A DNA stretch of 64,000 nucleotides, taken from positions 62,001 through 126,000 of the forward strand of contig CBDCRK010000037.1 of assembly GCA_965220955.1 (NCBI GenBank). Reading direction: 5' to 3'. The position numbers were made by a program, and so were the translations under genes. The notes under the pieces were generated by a model that had not been told where the DNA came from, did not search any database, and was given only the letters and a program-made list of their open reading frames with translations. This DNA comes from CBDCRK01 sp965220955 (GTDB lineage: Bacteria > Desulfobacterota > Binatia > Bin18 > CBDCRK01). Position 1 is the stretch's first letter. The number at the start of each line of letters is the position of its first letter. This document shows, one piece after another, positions 27,657-36,441 of this stretch.

Positions 27657-28553
27657 TCAAAGCCGATAGGGAGGAATCGCCTGCTCGTTACCCAGCCGGT
27701 CGACCCTTACCGAACCAAAGCGCAGGCATCTCACTTCGGCAAGAGACAACAACGGCGAAAGAAATTCAATGGCTCCCTTGCCCATATTGAGATCGGTGAG
27801 AAGGCCTAACCCCAGGCAAAAATTCTCTCCGTCATTAAGCCCAAGGAGGAGTCCTGCTAAGGCCTCAGCCTTAGTCTGAGGAACTCTGCCCCACACAGCA
27901 ACATCCTTCAGCAAAAGACGGCAGGGCTTAAGGTTGTTAAAATACGCGGTATATTTTTTGCGCCGGTTATGCCGCCGTTCCTCTGACGAGCGCAGGCGCG
28001 TTTGACTAGAAACGGGTAAGCGGTGGATCTTCATACCACTGTGGGTCCGGCAGGGACCAAGGATGGGCTCAAGTTCTTGATCATGGGCTAGGGCTAGGAT
28101 GTGCGTGGGAGAGAGAAGGTCGATCTTTTGCAGTTTGAACTCCACAGCTAGAGGGCCTTCTACCAAACCCGTGGTGTCAATCAGAATAGCCTTGACCCCT
28201 AAGCCAAGGGCTCGTTGCAAGAGTCGTTTACAACCCACCACCGTCTGCAGCAAGTGCCCCACTGGCGAAGTAGAACCAACAAAGCAACTGGCAACTTTCT
28301 CTGGCACAACTTTCTCAGCATTGGCGCCGGGCTGAAGAAGTACCAGGTTAAGCGTAGTGGGCAGGCCGTAGGTAGATTGACCCATGTCCCCGTCGAGAAC
28401 GGCTACCGGATTGCTCGCAGCAAGAAAAAGTTTGGTCAGCCCCTGAAGGAGCATGGTCTTACCCACGTCAGTCTTTCCCAAAACGAAGAAGGTTCCCCCC
28501 TCATGGATGATCTCTGGCAAAAGCGAACGAAAGGCTTCTTCCTGCTGACCCAT
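27657..28553 (-). CDS. Clp1/Grc3-type polynucleotide 5'-hydroxyl kinase
   Basis: A 298-residue P-loop protein. Walker A is LGKTDVGKT (about 25-33), followed by LDGDMGQSTYGLP, the Clp1_P signature in which DxDxGQ binds metal and substrate. VGSTSPVGHLL and the Walker B-like AILIDTTGLVEG (about 125) are also typical. This family phosphorylates the 5'-OH of RNA (Clp1, Grc3/NOL9 and archaeal enzymes). The C-terminal third is a beta-rich OB-like domain. Bacterial members exist but their role is poorly known. It lies 37 bp after dciA and is likely cotranscribed. Confidence 0.85.
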   Translation of the reverse strand: MGQQEEAFRSLLPEIIHEGGTFFVLGKTDVGKTMLLQGLTKLFLAASNPVAVLDGDMGQSTYGLPTTLNLVLLQPGANAEKVVPEKVASCFVGSTSPVGHLLQTVVGCKRLLQRALGLGVKAILIDTTGLVEGPLAVEFKLQKIDLLSPTHILALAHDQELEPILGPCRTHSGMKIHRLPVSSQTRLRSSEERRHNRRKKYTAYFNNLKPCRLLLKDVAVWGRVPQTKAEALAGLLLGLNDGENFCLGLGLLTDLNMGKGAIEFLSPLLSLAEVRCLRFGSVRVDRLGNEQAIPPYRL

Positions 28554-28590
28554 ATCGGAGTGAGTAACTGAACTAAAGCGCCTCCTCGCT

Positions 28591-29067
28591 CTATGTCACG
28601 TCCTCTTCCTTAAGGGACCGACGGCGAGCTGATAACAAAGAGGAGAACGCCTCCTTGAGCTTGTCATTGTCCAGCGGAGGAAGGGTTAATTCTACAAAGG
28701 GTTCTTGGCGGCGAACCAGACGAACTTCCCGTTCCTCCCCACGTTCGCGCCGGCTCCTCCCCAGGACAAAGAAAATATCCTTGATCACAGGCTCACCCAC
28801 GCGCCTGTTAATCTTTTCTTTCACCATCTCTTTGAGAAATTGTAGCTCCTGCATCCACATGGAGTCCGACACATGGACAAAAAGAAGCCCTTTCTGAATT
28901 TTGCTTGGCCACGCATGACGAGCAACCGTTTCCCCCACTGCCTCTCTCCACACTCCCCACACCTGATACTGCTGCAACTGCCTGCCCATCGGCAGCCGCT
29001 GCAGCAGTGTTGTAATCACCTCACCTGTTAGCGACCATGTTGGCCGTTGGTGTCTTTCTTTTGTCAT
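28591..29067 (-). CDS. dciA: DciA-like (DUF721) protein
   Basis: A 158-residue protein with the DUF721 core: VWGVWREAVGETVARHAWPS, then KGLLFVHVSDSMWMQELQFL and KEMVKEKIN (about 40-95). The C-terminus is charged. DUF721 members (DciA) help load the replicative helicase in bacteria lacking DnaC. Here the gene precedes the RNA kinase gene rather than being near dnaA or recF. Confidence 0.8.
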   Translation of the reverse strand: MTKERHQRPTWSLTGEVITTLLQRLPMGRQLQQYQVWGVWREAVGETVARHAWPSKIQKGLLFVHVSDSMWMQELQFLKEMVKEKINRRVGEPVIKDIFFVLGRSRRERGEEREVRLVRRQEPFVELTLPPLDNDKLKEAFSSLLSARRRSLKEEDVT

Positions 29068-29264
29068 TATCAGGCATCATAGAGAAAGTCCCATAAAAAA
29101 AGAAGAGCCACCTTTTTCTGAAGAGCCCTCTCTTTTCTCTGCACCACCGTCAACTAAACGCAGGGTACTAGTGAGGGGGTCTAGTCACAAACCGAAACTA
29201 TGCAGAATAACTGAAGCTTTCTTTCTTCTTTATTTTCTCCTTTTTTTCGCTTAAAGCGAAGGTC

Positions 29265-29296
29265 TTGACAAATGAATAAAACACAACATATAGTGC
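29265..29296 (+). promoter_or_regulatory. nrdJ promoter with overlapping NrdR-like box
   Basis: A perfect -35 TTGACA (29265-29270) and -10 TATAGT (29289-29294) are 18 bp apart. The 16-mer ACACAACATATAGTGC (29281-29296) agrees with the NrdR consensus acaCwAtATaTwGtgt at 14 of 16 positions and covers the -10. A repressor here would block RNA polymerase. The usual second box about 31 bp away was not found, which weakens the case. Confidence 0.55.
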
Positions 29297-29366
29297 TCCG
29301 TCATTTTGTCCACTACAAGATCATGTATCATTTAAGAGTCGAAGGAGGGGCCCTTAACTCGAATCT

Positions 29367-29412
29367 GCCAGCTTTTTCAGCTGGCCCCGCCAGATATTAG
29401 ACCAGATATTAG
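29367..29412 (+). promoter_or_regulatory. Leader hairpin and direct repeat before nrdJ
   Basis: In the transcribed leader, GCCAGCT (29367-29373) and AGCTGGC (29379-29385) form a perfect 7-bp stem around TTTTC. It is followed by a direct repeat of CAGATATTAG (29391-29400 and 29403-29412). The ribosome-binding site GAGGAGGGGAG lies just after. No T-run follows, so this is not a terminator; a role in mRNA stability or translation is possible. Confidence 0.4.
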
Positions 29413-29427
29413 AGAGGAGGGGAGAGT

Positions 29428-32391
29428 ATGGCTGAGAGGGTGAGGAAGCGGAATGGCGTGGTCAACAGTCATCGGGTGGAGAAGGAACTAAGCAAAGCCT
29501 TAGTCAGCGAATCTAGTGAACGGAGTGCCCAAAGCACGCAACTAAGCACAGCGTCCATGAGCGAGGCGGAGTCCAACGGATCCGGTCGAGGGCAGGGAAA
29601 CCTCTTAGAGGTAGAAGGCCAAGGTGTGGCCATTCAACGCTACTTTACTCGCCCGGGAGAGCCTCCCTTTGACCTTGTCGAGTGGGAGAAGCGCAACGCC
29701 ATTATTTCCGGAGAACACGGAGAGACCGTTTTTGAACAGCGCGAGGTTGAGATTCCCAGGCCGTGGTCCCAGCTTGCTACCAACGTTGTGGTATCCAAAT
29801 ACTTTCGCGGGCCGCTCGGTACTCCCCAGGGGGCAGACCCCCGCCGAGAGCACAGTGTCCGTCAGCTAATTGGCCGAGTGGTGAAGACCATTACTGCCTG
29901 GGGTCGGAAGGATAAGTATTTCACAACAGAAGAGCAAGCCTCTACCTTTGCTGATGAACTCACCCATCTCCTACTCCAGCAAAAAGCCTCGTTTAACAGC
30001 CCGGTGTGGTTCAACGTTGGGGTCGAACCTGAGGGAAAAGCCCAGTGTAGTGCATGCTTCATCCTCTCTGTTGAGGACACCATGGAATCGATCCTCGACT
30101 GGTATAAGAAAGAGGGCACTATCTTTAAGGGCGGCTCAGGCTCCGGCATTAATCTTTCCAAAATTCGCTCCTCAAAGGAGAGGCTCTCAGGTGGGGGCCT
30201 AGCCTCAGGACCTGTCTCTTTCATGCGTGCGGCTGATGCCTCAGCTGGGGTAATAAAGTCAGGCGGAAAAACCCGCAGGGCAGCTAAGATGGTTGTCCTT
30301 GACGCTGATCACCCTGACATTGTCGAATTTATCCACTGCAAGTCCGAAGAAGAGAAAAAGGCCTGGGCCTTGATTGACGCAGGTTATGACGGTTCTCTCG
30401 ATGGCCCGGCCTACAGCTCTATCTTTTTCCAGAATGCCAACAACTCGGTGCGGGTAACCGACGATTTCATGAAGGCAGTGATAGAGGATGAAGAGTGGCA
30501 GACCCGGTTGGTTATGACCGGAGAGGTCTGTGAGACCTATAAGGCCCGTGACCTCCTGCGCATGATTGCTGACGCTACCTGGCAGTGTGGGGATCCGGGG
30601 ATGCAGTTTGACACCACAATGAACAATTGGCACACCCGTCCAAACAGTGGACGGATAAACGCAACCAATCCTTGCGGAGAATTTAACTCGCTCGATAACA
30701 CCGCCTGCAACTTGTCCTCCTTAAATCTCATGAAATTCCTCAAAGATGACAGCACTTTTGACATTGCCGCGTTTCGCCACGCGGCGGACGTGATGATTAC
30801 CGCCCAGGACATTCTTGTTGACAACTCCAGCTATCCTACCCCGGAGATTACAACCAACGCCAAAGGGTTCCGCGAGCTGGGACTGGGGTATGCTAACCTT
30901 GGAGCGCTGCTTATGTACCTGGGACTACCCTACGACTCTGAGGCTGGACGGCAGCATGCCGCAGCCATCACTGCATTAATGACCGGTGAGGCTTACCTAC
31001 AATCCGCTCGCTTGGCTGAGCAGTTGGGACCTTTTTCCGGCTATGCAGTCAACCGCAAGCCCATGCTTAAAGTGATCGAAAAGCACCGCAGTCACGCTCA
31101 TAAGCTAGACCCCGCCCTAGTGCCTTTGGATCTCCTTTCCGAGGCCAGAAAAGTCTGGGACGAGGCCCTGAACTTGGGAAAAGAAGTGGGGTTTCGTAAT
31201 TCGCAGGTCACGGTTTTGGCTCCTACCGGCACTATTGCCTTTATGATGGATTGTGACACCACCGGTGTAGAACCAGATATTGCCCTGGTCAAATATAAAC
31301 GCCTTGTTGGCGGTGGACTTCTAAAGATAGTCAACAACACGGTTACCCCTGCCCTTAAGCGTTTGGGCTATGACAGTAAAGAAGTCCAGGAGATCGTTGA
31401 ATACATCGACGAACACGAAACCATTGAAGGCGCGCCTGAGCTAAGAGATCAACACCTTCCAGTGTTTGATTGTGCGTTTAAGCCGACCAAGGGAGCCCGC
31501 TCTATCCACTATTTGGGCCATCTCAAGATGGTAGCGGCGGTGCAGCCTTTCCTTAGCGGCGCGGTATCAAAGACAATTAATGTTCCCTCCCAAGTAACTG
31601 TCGAGGAAATTGCTGACGCTTATATCCAGGCTTGGAAGCTGGGGATTAAAGCAGTAGCCATCTACCGCGATGGGTGTAAACGGATACAACCGCTTAGCAC
31701 CGGGGTAAAGAAGAGCCCGGAGGTGGGAGACCGCCCCCGAGAAGCTGTGGCAGTAGAAGCTCATCCAGTGCGCCGTCGTCTGCCTACTGACAGGCAGGCG
31801 CTCTGTCATAAGTTTGAGATCGCTGGGCACGAGGGTTATATCCATGTGGGTTTCTATGAGGATAGCGCGCCCGGTGAGATCTTCATCAAGATGGCCAAAG
31901 AAGGAAGCACTATTTCTGGCCTTATGGATGCTGTCGGGCTTCTCACCTCAATGGCACTGCAGTATGGTGTGCCACTTGAGGTGCTGGTGGACAAGTTTAG
32001 CCATGTCCGTTTCGAGCCTTCGGGCTTTACTAAGAACCCGGATGTTCCCTATGCGAAATCGCTCATTGACTACCTTTTCCGTTTTCTAGGCACTCGTTTC
32101 CTATCGGCCGAGCAGAAGCAGCAGGTTGGTTTGATGGAAAGTGGCAACTGGCAAGAGGCCCCACAGAACGAAAATGACCAGCCTCATGGCCAAGCGACTA
32201 TGACCATAGCTGAGCCTGGTTATACCTCGGCAGCTGCTACTGGTTTTAACCCTAAGCCAGCCCTTGTTAGCAGAACTCCTTGGCAGTCGCAGGCCGACGC
32301 GCCGAGCTGTCCTGACTGTGGCGCTATTATGATCCGCAACGGCTCCTGTTATAGGTGCCTAAACTGTGGAGCCACCAGCGGGTGCTCATAA
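29428..32391 (+). CDS. nrdJ: Class II (B12-dependent) ribonucleotide reductase
   Basis: A 987-residue adenosylcobalamin-dependent ribonucleotide reductase. Visible landmarks are the N-terminal redox Cys in AQCSACFILSVEDTMES (about 207), the GGSGSGINLS loop, the finger-loop NPCGEF (about 414) with TACNLSSLNL, and APTGTIAFMMDCDTTGVEPD. The C-terminus has a four-Cys ribbon (CPDCG, CYRCLNCG). The first 70 residues are a Ser/Glu-rich, probably disordered extension before the usual start (VAIQRYFTRPGEPPFD). Makes dNTPs with or without oxygen. Regulation by NrdR is suggested by the promoter. Confidence 0.93.
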   Translation: MAERVRKRNGVVNSHRVEKELSKALVSESSERSAQSTQLSTASMSEAESNGSGRGQGNLLEVEGQGVAIQRYFTRPGEPPFDLVEWEKRNAIISGEHGETVFEQREVEIPRPWSQLATNVVVSKYFRGPLGTPQGADPRREHSVRQLIGRVVKTITAWGRKDKYFTTEEQASTFADELTHLLLQQKASFNSPVWFNVGVEPEGKAQCSACFILSVEDTMESILDWYKKEGTIFKGGSGSGINLSKIRSSKERLSGGGLASGPVSFMRAADASAGVIKSGGKTRRAAKMVVLDADHPDIVEFIHCKSEEEKKAWALIDAGYDGSLDGPAYSSIFFQNANNSVRVTDDFMKAVIEDEEWQTRLVMTGEVCETYKARDLLRMIADATWQCGDPGMQFDTTMNNWHTRPNSGRINATNPCGEFNSLDNTACNLSSLNLMKFLKDDSTFDIAAFRHAADVMITAQDILVDNSSYPTPEITTNAKGFRELGLGYANLGALLMYLGLPYDSEAGRQHAAAITALMTGEAYLQSARLAEQLGPFSGYAVNRKPMLKVIEKHRSHAHKLDPALVPLDLLSEARKVWDEALNLGKEVGFRNSQVTVLAPTGTIAFMMDCDTTGVEPDIALVKYKRLVGGGLLKIVNNTVTPALKRLGYDSKEVQEIVEYIDEHETIEGAPELRDQHLPVFDCAFKPTKGARSIHYLGHLKMVAAVQPFLSGAVSKTINVPSQVTVEEIADAYIQAWKLGIKAVAIYRDGCKRIQPLSTGVKKSPEVGDRPREAVAVEAHPVRRRLPTDRQALCHKFEIAGHEGYIHVGFYEDSAPGEIFIKMAKEGSTISGLMDAVGLLTSMALQYGVPLEVLVDKFSHVRFEPSGFTKNPDVPYAKSLIDYLFRFLGTRFLSAEQKQQVGLMESGNWQEAPQNENDQPHGQATMTIAEPGYTSAAATGFNPKPALVSRTPWQSQADAPSCPDCGAIMIRNGSCYRCLNCGATSGCS

Positions 32392-32940
32392 GATGAGGCT
32401 CACAAGATGAGGAGGACTTTTTCTCTATTCGGCTTTTTTCAAGCTGGGAGACCAAAGGAGGGAGAAGGGGGCGAGCGACGAAAGAACGGCCTTCCACAGT
32501 GGGGGGAGGAAGGGCTGAATAATCGGGCGGGGTGTCTACGGGCGCCCCGCGGGGTGGAGTAATTAGTTGCTTAATGTGATGGGCATACGAATCGGGTGTG
32601 TATGCGAGATGCCATAGATAACATGAGGCGCCGCAGATTTGGCCACCTTCACTTCCTTGGGTTTCACCTGAGGAGTAATGTGCAGGACAAAGCCATTGCG
32701 AGCTGTGAGAAAACGCTGGGGTTTCTGCGAAGATTGTTGCTGATCCATAGACTATGTTTCTGCCTCATAAAAAATTAGCGTCCGAGGCTGGTAGTCAAGC
32801 GCTTACCTCGTCTGGCTGACAGCTGGCTTCCGACCGCTGAGTCTTTACATAGCATAGTCTTCACTCACCTCCAACTGCTTGCAAGCTACACTACTCCAGT
32901 TTATGCTAGGGACAGCAAACAGAGCCGAAGGAGATTGACA
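32392..32940. other. Gene-poor gap after nrdJ
   Basis: About 550 bases between nrdJ and the TenA-like gene. It contains a GC-rich imperfect inverted repeat near 32527-32552 (GCGGGG and CCCCGC arms) without a T-run, one possible small frame on the - strand (32563-32748), and the leader of the TenA-like gene. Nothing else was recognised. Confidence 0.4.
32563..32748 (-). CDS. Possible 61-residue protein
   Basis: The frame reads MDQQQSSQKPQRFLTARNGF, then VLHITPQVKPKEVKVAKSAA and PHVIYGISHTHPIRMP. The composition is protein-like, with a Gln/Lys-rich start and a beta-type centre. The nearest GAGG is about 15 bases before the ATG, too far for a good start. No family recognised; may be spurious. 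Confidence 0.25.
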   Translation of the reverse strand: MDQQQSSQKPQRFLTARNGFVLHITPQVKPKEVKVAKSAAPHVIYGISHTHPIRMPITLSN

Positions 32941-33594
32941 ATGGGATTGTCAGATGAGCTGCGCCAGAAGCACGAGACACTGTGGGAAAAAATGGTCATG
33001 CATTCGTTTGTCCGAGAGCTGGGTGAGGGTACGCTGCCGGCAGAGAAATTTATCACCTACTTTGTTCAGGACTATACTTTCCTGGTTGACGCAACCAAGA
33101 TGATGGCCCTGGCTATTTCCAAGGCGCCCGATGTAGAGGCCGCACAAAAAATTTCTGCTTTTCTCAATGCAGCGATTACCGGGGAGGAGAGTCTTTTTCG
33201 CCGGGGCTTTGAGGAGCTGGGCGTACCTCCTGGAAGATACACTGGAGCAGAGCTACTTCCTACGGCTCTGTCCTATGCCAATTTCCTTCTGCGCACTGGT
33301 CATGAGGGAAGCTTTAACCAGATCCTGACAATTCTTATGGTTGTCGAATGGACCTATCTCGATTGGGCAAAGAGGCTGGTAGCACAGGGGAAAAAACCGG
33401 TAAGAAAAGTGTATCAGGAGTGGATTGACATCCACGTTGCACCAGCCCTGGAAGAGTTTGTTGGCTGGGCAAAGGAGCGAATTGACAACAGTCCAGTGGG
33501 CGAGCGAGCGTCTATCGAACAGACATTTTTAGTTACGCTCCGCTACGAATACCTCTTTTGGGATATGGCGTACCAAGGAGAAAGCTGGCCCTGA
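32941..33594 (+). CDS. TenA/heme-oxygenase-like family protein
   Basis: A 217-residue all-helical protein of the TenA family (LWEKMVMHSFVRELGEGTLP, FITYFVQDYTFLVDATKMMA, FWDMAYQGESWP at the end). Canonical thiaminase II has an active-site Cys about two thirds along; here that helix (NQILTILMVVEWTYLDWAKR) has none, which fits the TenA_E subgroup or a different substrate. The ATG at 32941 is used because GAAGGAGA lies 6 bases upstream; a TTG two codons earlier is too close. No thiamine genes nearby. Confidence 0.75.
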   Translation: MGLSDELRQKHETLWEKMVMHSFVRELGEGTLPAEKFITYFVQDYTFLVDATKMMALAISKAPDVEAAQKISAFLNAAITGEESLFRRGFEELGVPPGRYTGAELLPTALSYANFLLRTGHEGSFNQILTILMVVEWTYLDWAKRLVAQGKKPVRKVYQEWIDIHVAPALEEFVGWAKERIDNSPVGERASIEQTFLVTLRYEYLFWDMAYQGESWP

Positions 33595-33694
33595 GAAAGT
33601 CACTGCTGCTCGGCTGAGCTTGCAACTCAGTCCAAGCCAAAGGTTCACCAGGTTTACAAGGAACCCTGCGGGAACCCCTTCGGAATGCTTTCTC

Positions 33695-33916
33695 TCAATG
33701 TCCGATTTCTTCCTCAGAGTTTTCCTCAATTGCTCCTTCAGCCTGATCGAGGAGGAAGCTCAGCTCACGTAGAGCCTCGTTCATGTGATAGGCTACAGCC
33801 AGCAGGGAGCCATAGGCAATCTCTTCCGTGTCGTGTAGCTTTAGGTGGTCATTGACCATAGAGAGAAGGCTACGCATTTGTTCTTCAGCGTCATAGAGGT
33901 GCTCACAAAGACCCAT
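33695..33916 (-). CDS. Small helical protein, unknown
   Basis: A 73-residue acidic protein: MGLCEHLYDAEEQMRSLLSM, then VNDHLKLHDTEEIAYGSLLA and YHMNEALRELSFLLDQAEGA. The ATG at 33916 is chosen for GGGAGGG immediately upstream; longer in-frame starts at 33967 and 33991 have no such site. Predicted as a two- or three-helix bundle; His/Asp/Glu spacing could bind metal. No known family. Confidence 0.5.
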   Translation of the reverse strand: MGLCEHLYDAEEQMRSLLSMVNDHLKLHDTEEIAYGSLLAVAYHMNEALRELSFLLDQAEGAIEENSEEEIGH

Positions 33917-34081
33917 GGTTCCCTCCCGACCCTGACCTATAAGGCCAAGAAGCATTGATTTCACCATAAGGGAAAAGACTAACAAGGGCAAGGGTAGATC
34001 CCTATCCCTCTACTTTTACATAGCCAATCGGTGCTTTAGAAAAATCCCACATTGGTACCTTTTGGCAAACGATCTTGCTGA

Positions 34082-34219
34082 GCACCCGGCCTGCCCGTCC
34101 CGGCCATTGGGGCGGTGCTCTGGCATGCCTCGATGGAGACGACGGCTGGCTATGCCAAAGTCGATTTGCCCTTGCTCCAGCAAGTGGCCCAACCCTGGCC
34201 GGAGGTGGCGCCATGTTGA
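34082..34219 (+). pseudogene. Tyrosine recombinase A, C-terminal piece
   Basis: The frame reads GAVLWHASMETTAGYAKVDL, then PLLQQVAQPWPEVAPC and TGA. This is the end of a tyrosine recombinase: LWHAS stands where L-[RG]-H-x-S is expected, and the nucleophile Tyr lies in TTAGYAKVD. Everything before about 34100 is missing. The stop codon overlaps the ATG of piece B. Confidence 0.65.
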
Positions 34220-34850
34220 TGACCGCAGTCGATACCTACTTAGCCGTACGGCGGGCGGCAGGCTTTCAACTCAACCATCTTGAGGCCTATTTGCGCAGCT
34301 TCGCCCGCTTTATGCACGCGGAGAACCCGCGGCATGAGATCCCCCCCGCAAACCCTCTTCTGTGGGCGGCGCCAGCAACCGACCCCCTATATCTTTAGCG
34401 AGGCGGAAATCCAGCGCATTGTGGCTCACGCGCGGCAACTCAGTCCCTTGGATTCGCTGCGGCCCTCTACCTACAGCACCCTGTTTGGTCTGCTCGCTGC
34501 CACGGGGATGAGTTGCGCGGAAGCTCGGGCGCTCCAGCTCAGCAATATCACTCCGGCTAGAATCCTCATCCGGGAAAGCAAGTTCAAGAAAAGCCGACTG
34601 CTCCCGCTGCACGACACAACCTGGGTGGCCCTGGAGGGCTACCTCGACCGGCGGCGGCGAGTCGCCGGCCACGATCCGCACCTGTTTGTCTCCCGCCGCG
34701 GCGGCAAGCTCTCTCACACCATCGTGGCCGAAACCTTCCATGCGGTAGTGCAAGCAGCTGGCGTTCCGAGTGAGCCAGGCAAACCCTGCCCCCGGCTCAT
34801 GGACCTCCGGCATATCCTCGCCGTCCGCGGGCTCGAGACGTGTCTCGATG
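34213..34850 (+). pseudogene. Tyrosine recombinase B, frameshifted and mutated
   Basis: The N-terminal core-binding part (MTAVDTYLAVRRAAGFQLNH, EAYLRSFARFMHAE) is in one frame. The catalytic part is in another from about 34375 (PYIFSEAEIQRIVAHARQLS, LFGLLAATGMSCAEARALQL, ILIRESKFKKSRLLPLHDTT, PRLMDLRHILAV). The first catalytic Arg (usually TGLRxSE) is replaced in TGMSCAE, and the first His of HxLRH is Met. The Tyr end is absent. Inactive. Confidence 0.7.
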
Positions 34851-34955
34851 GCCGCGATCAAGTCCTTCATGCACTTTCCGGAGTACCGCGTCCCGGCCCA
34901 CCTGGAGCAGATTCGCTAGGCCCTGGCCATCCCCGCAAAAAAACCAGCAGCCCCT
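34848..34955 (+). pseudogene. Tyrosine recombinase C, N-terminal scrap
   Basis: MAAIKSFMHFPEYRVPAHLE, then QIR, TAG and ALAIPAKKP. In homologous trio recombinases this block reads SFFR-x-x-x-x-x-x-P-A-x-x-x-x-I-x-R-V-L-A-I-P-x-K-R. An in-frame TAG interrupts it and the rest is missing. Confidence 0.5.
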
Positions 34956-35017
34956 GATCCCGCATCTCTCCCTCACAGAATGTTAAGCTTGGCATCAACG
35001 AGGAGGAATTTTATCGC

Positions 35018-35560
35018 TTGGCGGATGAAAACAGCGATGGAGAGTACCTTGACGGAAGGATTGTCATGCATTCGCCTGCCTCAAATCGGCACGAGGATAC
35101 TTCCCGTTTTCTCCTCACCCTCCTGAGCGCCTACCTGGATGAAAAAAGAGCAGCGGTGGGGCGCGGCTCCCGTTATCCGAGGCGTCTCGATGCCAGCTGG
35201 TCCCCGGAGCCTGATATCCTGGTAGTCCGCAAGAGTCGCCGGCAGCTTATGACGTCCCGCCGTTTGGAAGGGCCCGCCGATATGGTCATCGAGATCGCTT
35301 TGGAGAGCGACCCCAGGCTGGACTACCGTGAAAAGCTCCCACGCTATCGCCAGGCAGAGATCGAGGAGATCTGGATCATCAATCCCTTCGAGAACGATAT
35401 CCTGGCGGAGGTAAAAACAACGGCCGGCTACACCACGCAGGTCCTGTCCTCGGGACAGCTAAGGTCCAAGGTACTGCCCGGTTTCTGGATCGAGGTCTCC
35501 TGGTTCTGGCAGGAGGAGTTGCCGCCAACGCTCAGGTGCCTACGAGAAATCATGCAATAA
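35018..35560 (+). CDS. Uma2-family (DUF820) PD-(D/E)xK nuclease-like protein
   Basis: A 180-residue Uma2 protein. DGRIVMHSPASNRHE is the family N-terminal block. The nuclease core reads SWSPEPDILVV, then DMVIEIALESDPRLDYREK and IEEIWIINP. Translation is taken from TTG 35018 with AGGAGG 11 bases upstream. The same frame is open further upstream (KLGINEEEFYRLADENSDGE), and that stretch also looks like the family, so the true start may be lost or non-standard. Function of Uma2 proteins is uncertain. It converges on, and overlaps, the broken Kef gene. Confidence 0.75.
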   Translation: MADENSDGEYLDGRIVMHSPASNRHEDTSRFLLTLLSAYLDEKRAAVGRGSRYPRRLDASWSPEPDILVVRKSRRQLMTSRRLEGPADMVIEIALESDPRLDYREKLPRYRQAEIEEIWIINPFENDILAEVKTTAGYTTQVLSSGQLRSKVLPGFWIEVSWFWQEELPPTLRCLREIMQ

Positions 35561-36441
35561 TTCCTTAGTAGAGAGGAATAATCCCTTTTGCCCATTCTCA
35601 TCCCTGTCCATCTCTTTCTTATAGGGGTGCCTATAGTCTCGGAAAGATAGCAATTCGCTAAGCGCCTGGTGGCTGTATTCGGACTCTGAAATCACCAGCC
35701 CGGCCAGAAACGCACCCAAGGCCAAAGAGAGTCCAGCTTGCGCTGTTACCCAGGCAGTACCCAACCCCAGAAGCAAGATACTAACTAAGAAGAGCTCACG
35801 GCTGCGCGTACGTACGACCTGATACAATACCGTGGGGACAAGGTAACGGGTGGCAACAAGCACCAGAACCAGGACCCCCCCGCTTTCCCTACGACTACAA
35901 GCACAGGTTCTGATCCTTGAGCTCCAGCACCGGCTAAAAACGGAACCAGCAACATCATCAGCACAACGCTAAGATCCTGAAGAATTAGGATGCCTAGTGC
36001 AGTACGCCCCTGGGGACTATCGAGAGTAGCTTGCGCTGCCAGGAGCCTTACCACAATGGCAGTGCTGCTCAGAGAGATAAGGAAACCAAGGAACACAGAG
36101 GGGCCCATCGGCTGGCCCAACACTTGGGCGAGCACAAATACCACTCCTACCGTACCCAACACCTGCAGCGTCCCGCCCAGAAGCACAGCTCGCCGGATGA
36201 GCATAAGCTCCCGGAGGGAGAATTCGATGCCAATGGTAAACAGCAGCATAACAACGCCAATTTCGGCCAGGACTTCAACTTCCTGCACCGCGGCGATCAG
36301 CTGCAACCCATGCGGACCAACTAGAACTCCGATAAAGAGAAACCCCACAATGGTCGGTAACCGCAGGTAATGGAAAACAAAGAGGACCCCTAGGGACAAG
36401 CCAAAGATAATAATCAAGTCTGTTAGAATATGCACTTCCAC
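35540..36441 (-). pseudogene. KefB-type cation/proton antiporter, frameshifted and truncated
   Basis: The N-terminal half (from 36441) is a CPA2 antiporter: LRLPTIVGFLFIGVLVGPHG, LLFTIGIEFSLRELM, SLSSTAIVVRLLAAQATLDS. After KAGG the frame fails in a run of seven G (35875-35881 read on the - strand). The adjacent frame continues VATRYLVPTVLYQVVRTRSR and LSLALGAFLAGLVISESEYS. The match ends at LLSFRD; the next motif, normally F-F-V-S-V-G-M, and all later domains are replaced by unrelated sequence. Confidence 0.75.

Larger units (their letters stand above)
34082..34955 (+). mobile_element. Remains of a tandem tyrosine-recombinase (RIT-like) element
   Basis: Parts of three site-specific recombinases lie head to tail on the same strand, and the first two overlap by an ATG/stop junction. 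This is the layout of recombinase-in-trio elements. All three are broken. Base composition is richer in G+C than the genes on either side, and the element lies between a small gene and a Uma2 gene next to a truncated Kef transporter. Ends were not located. Confidence 0.6.

Noticed and set aside
32935..32940. TTG start two codons before the TenA-like gene
   Set aside because: It directly abuts the ribosome-binding site; the ATG at 32941 has correct spacing.
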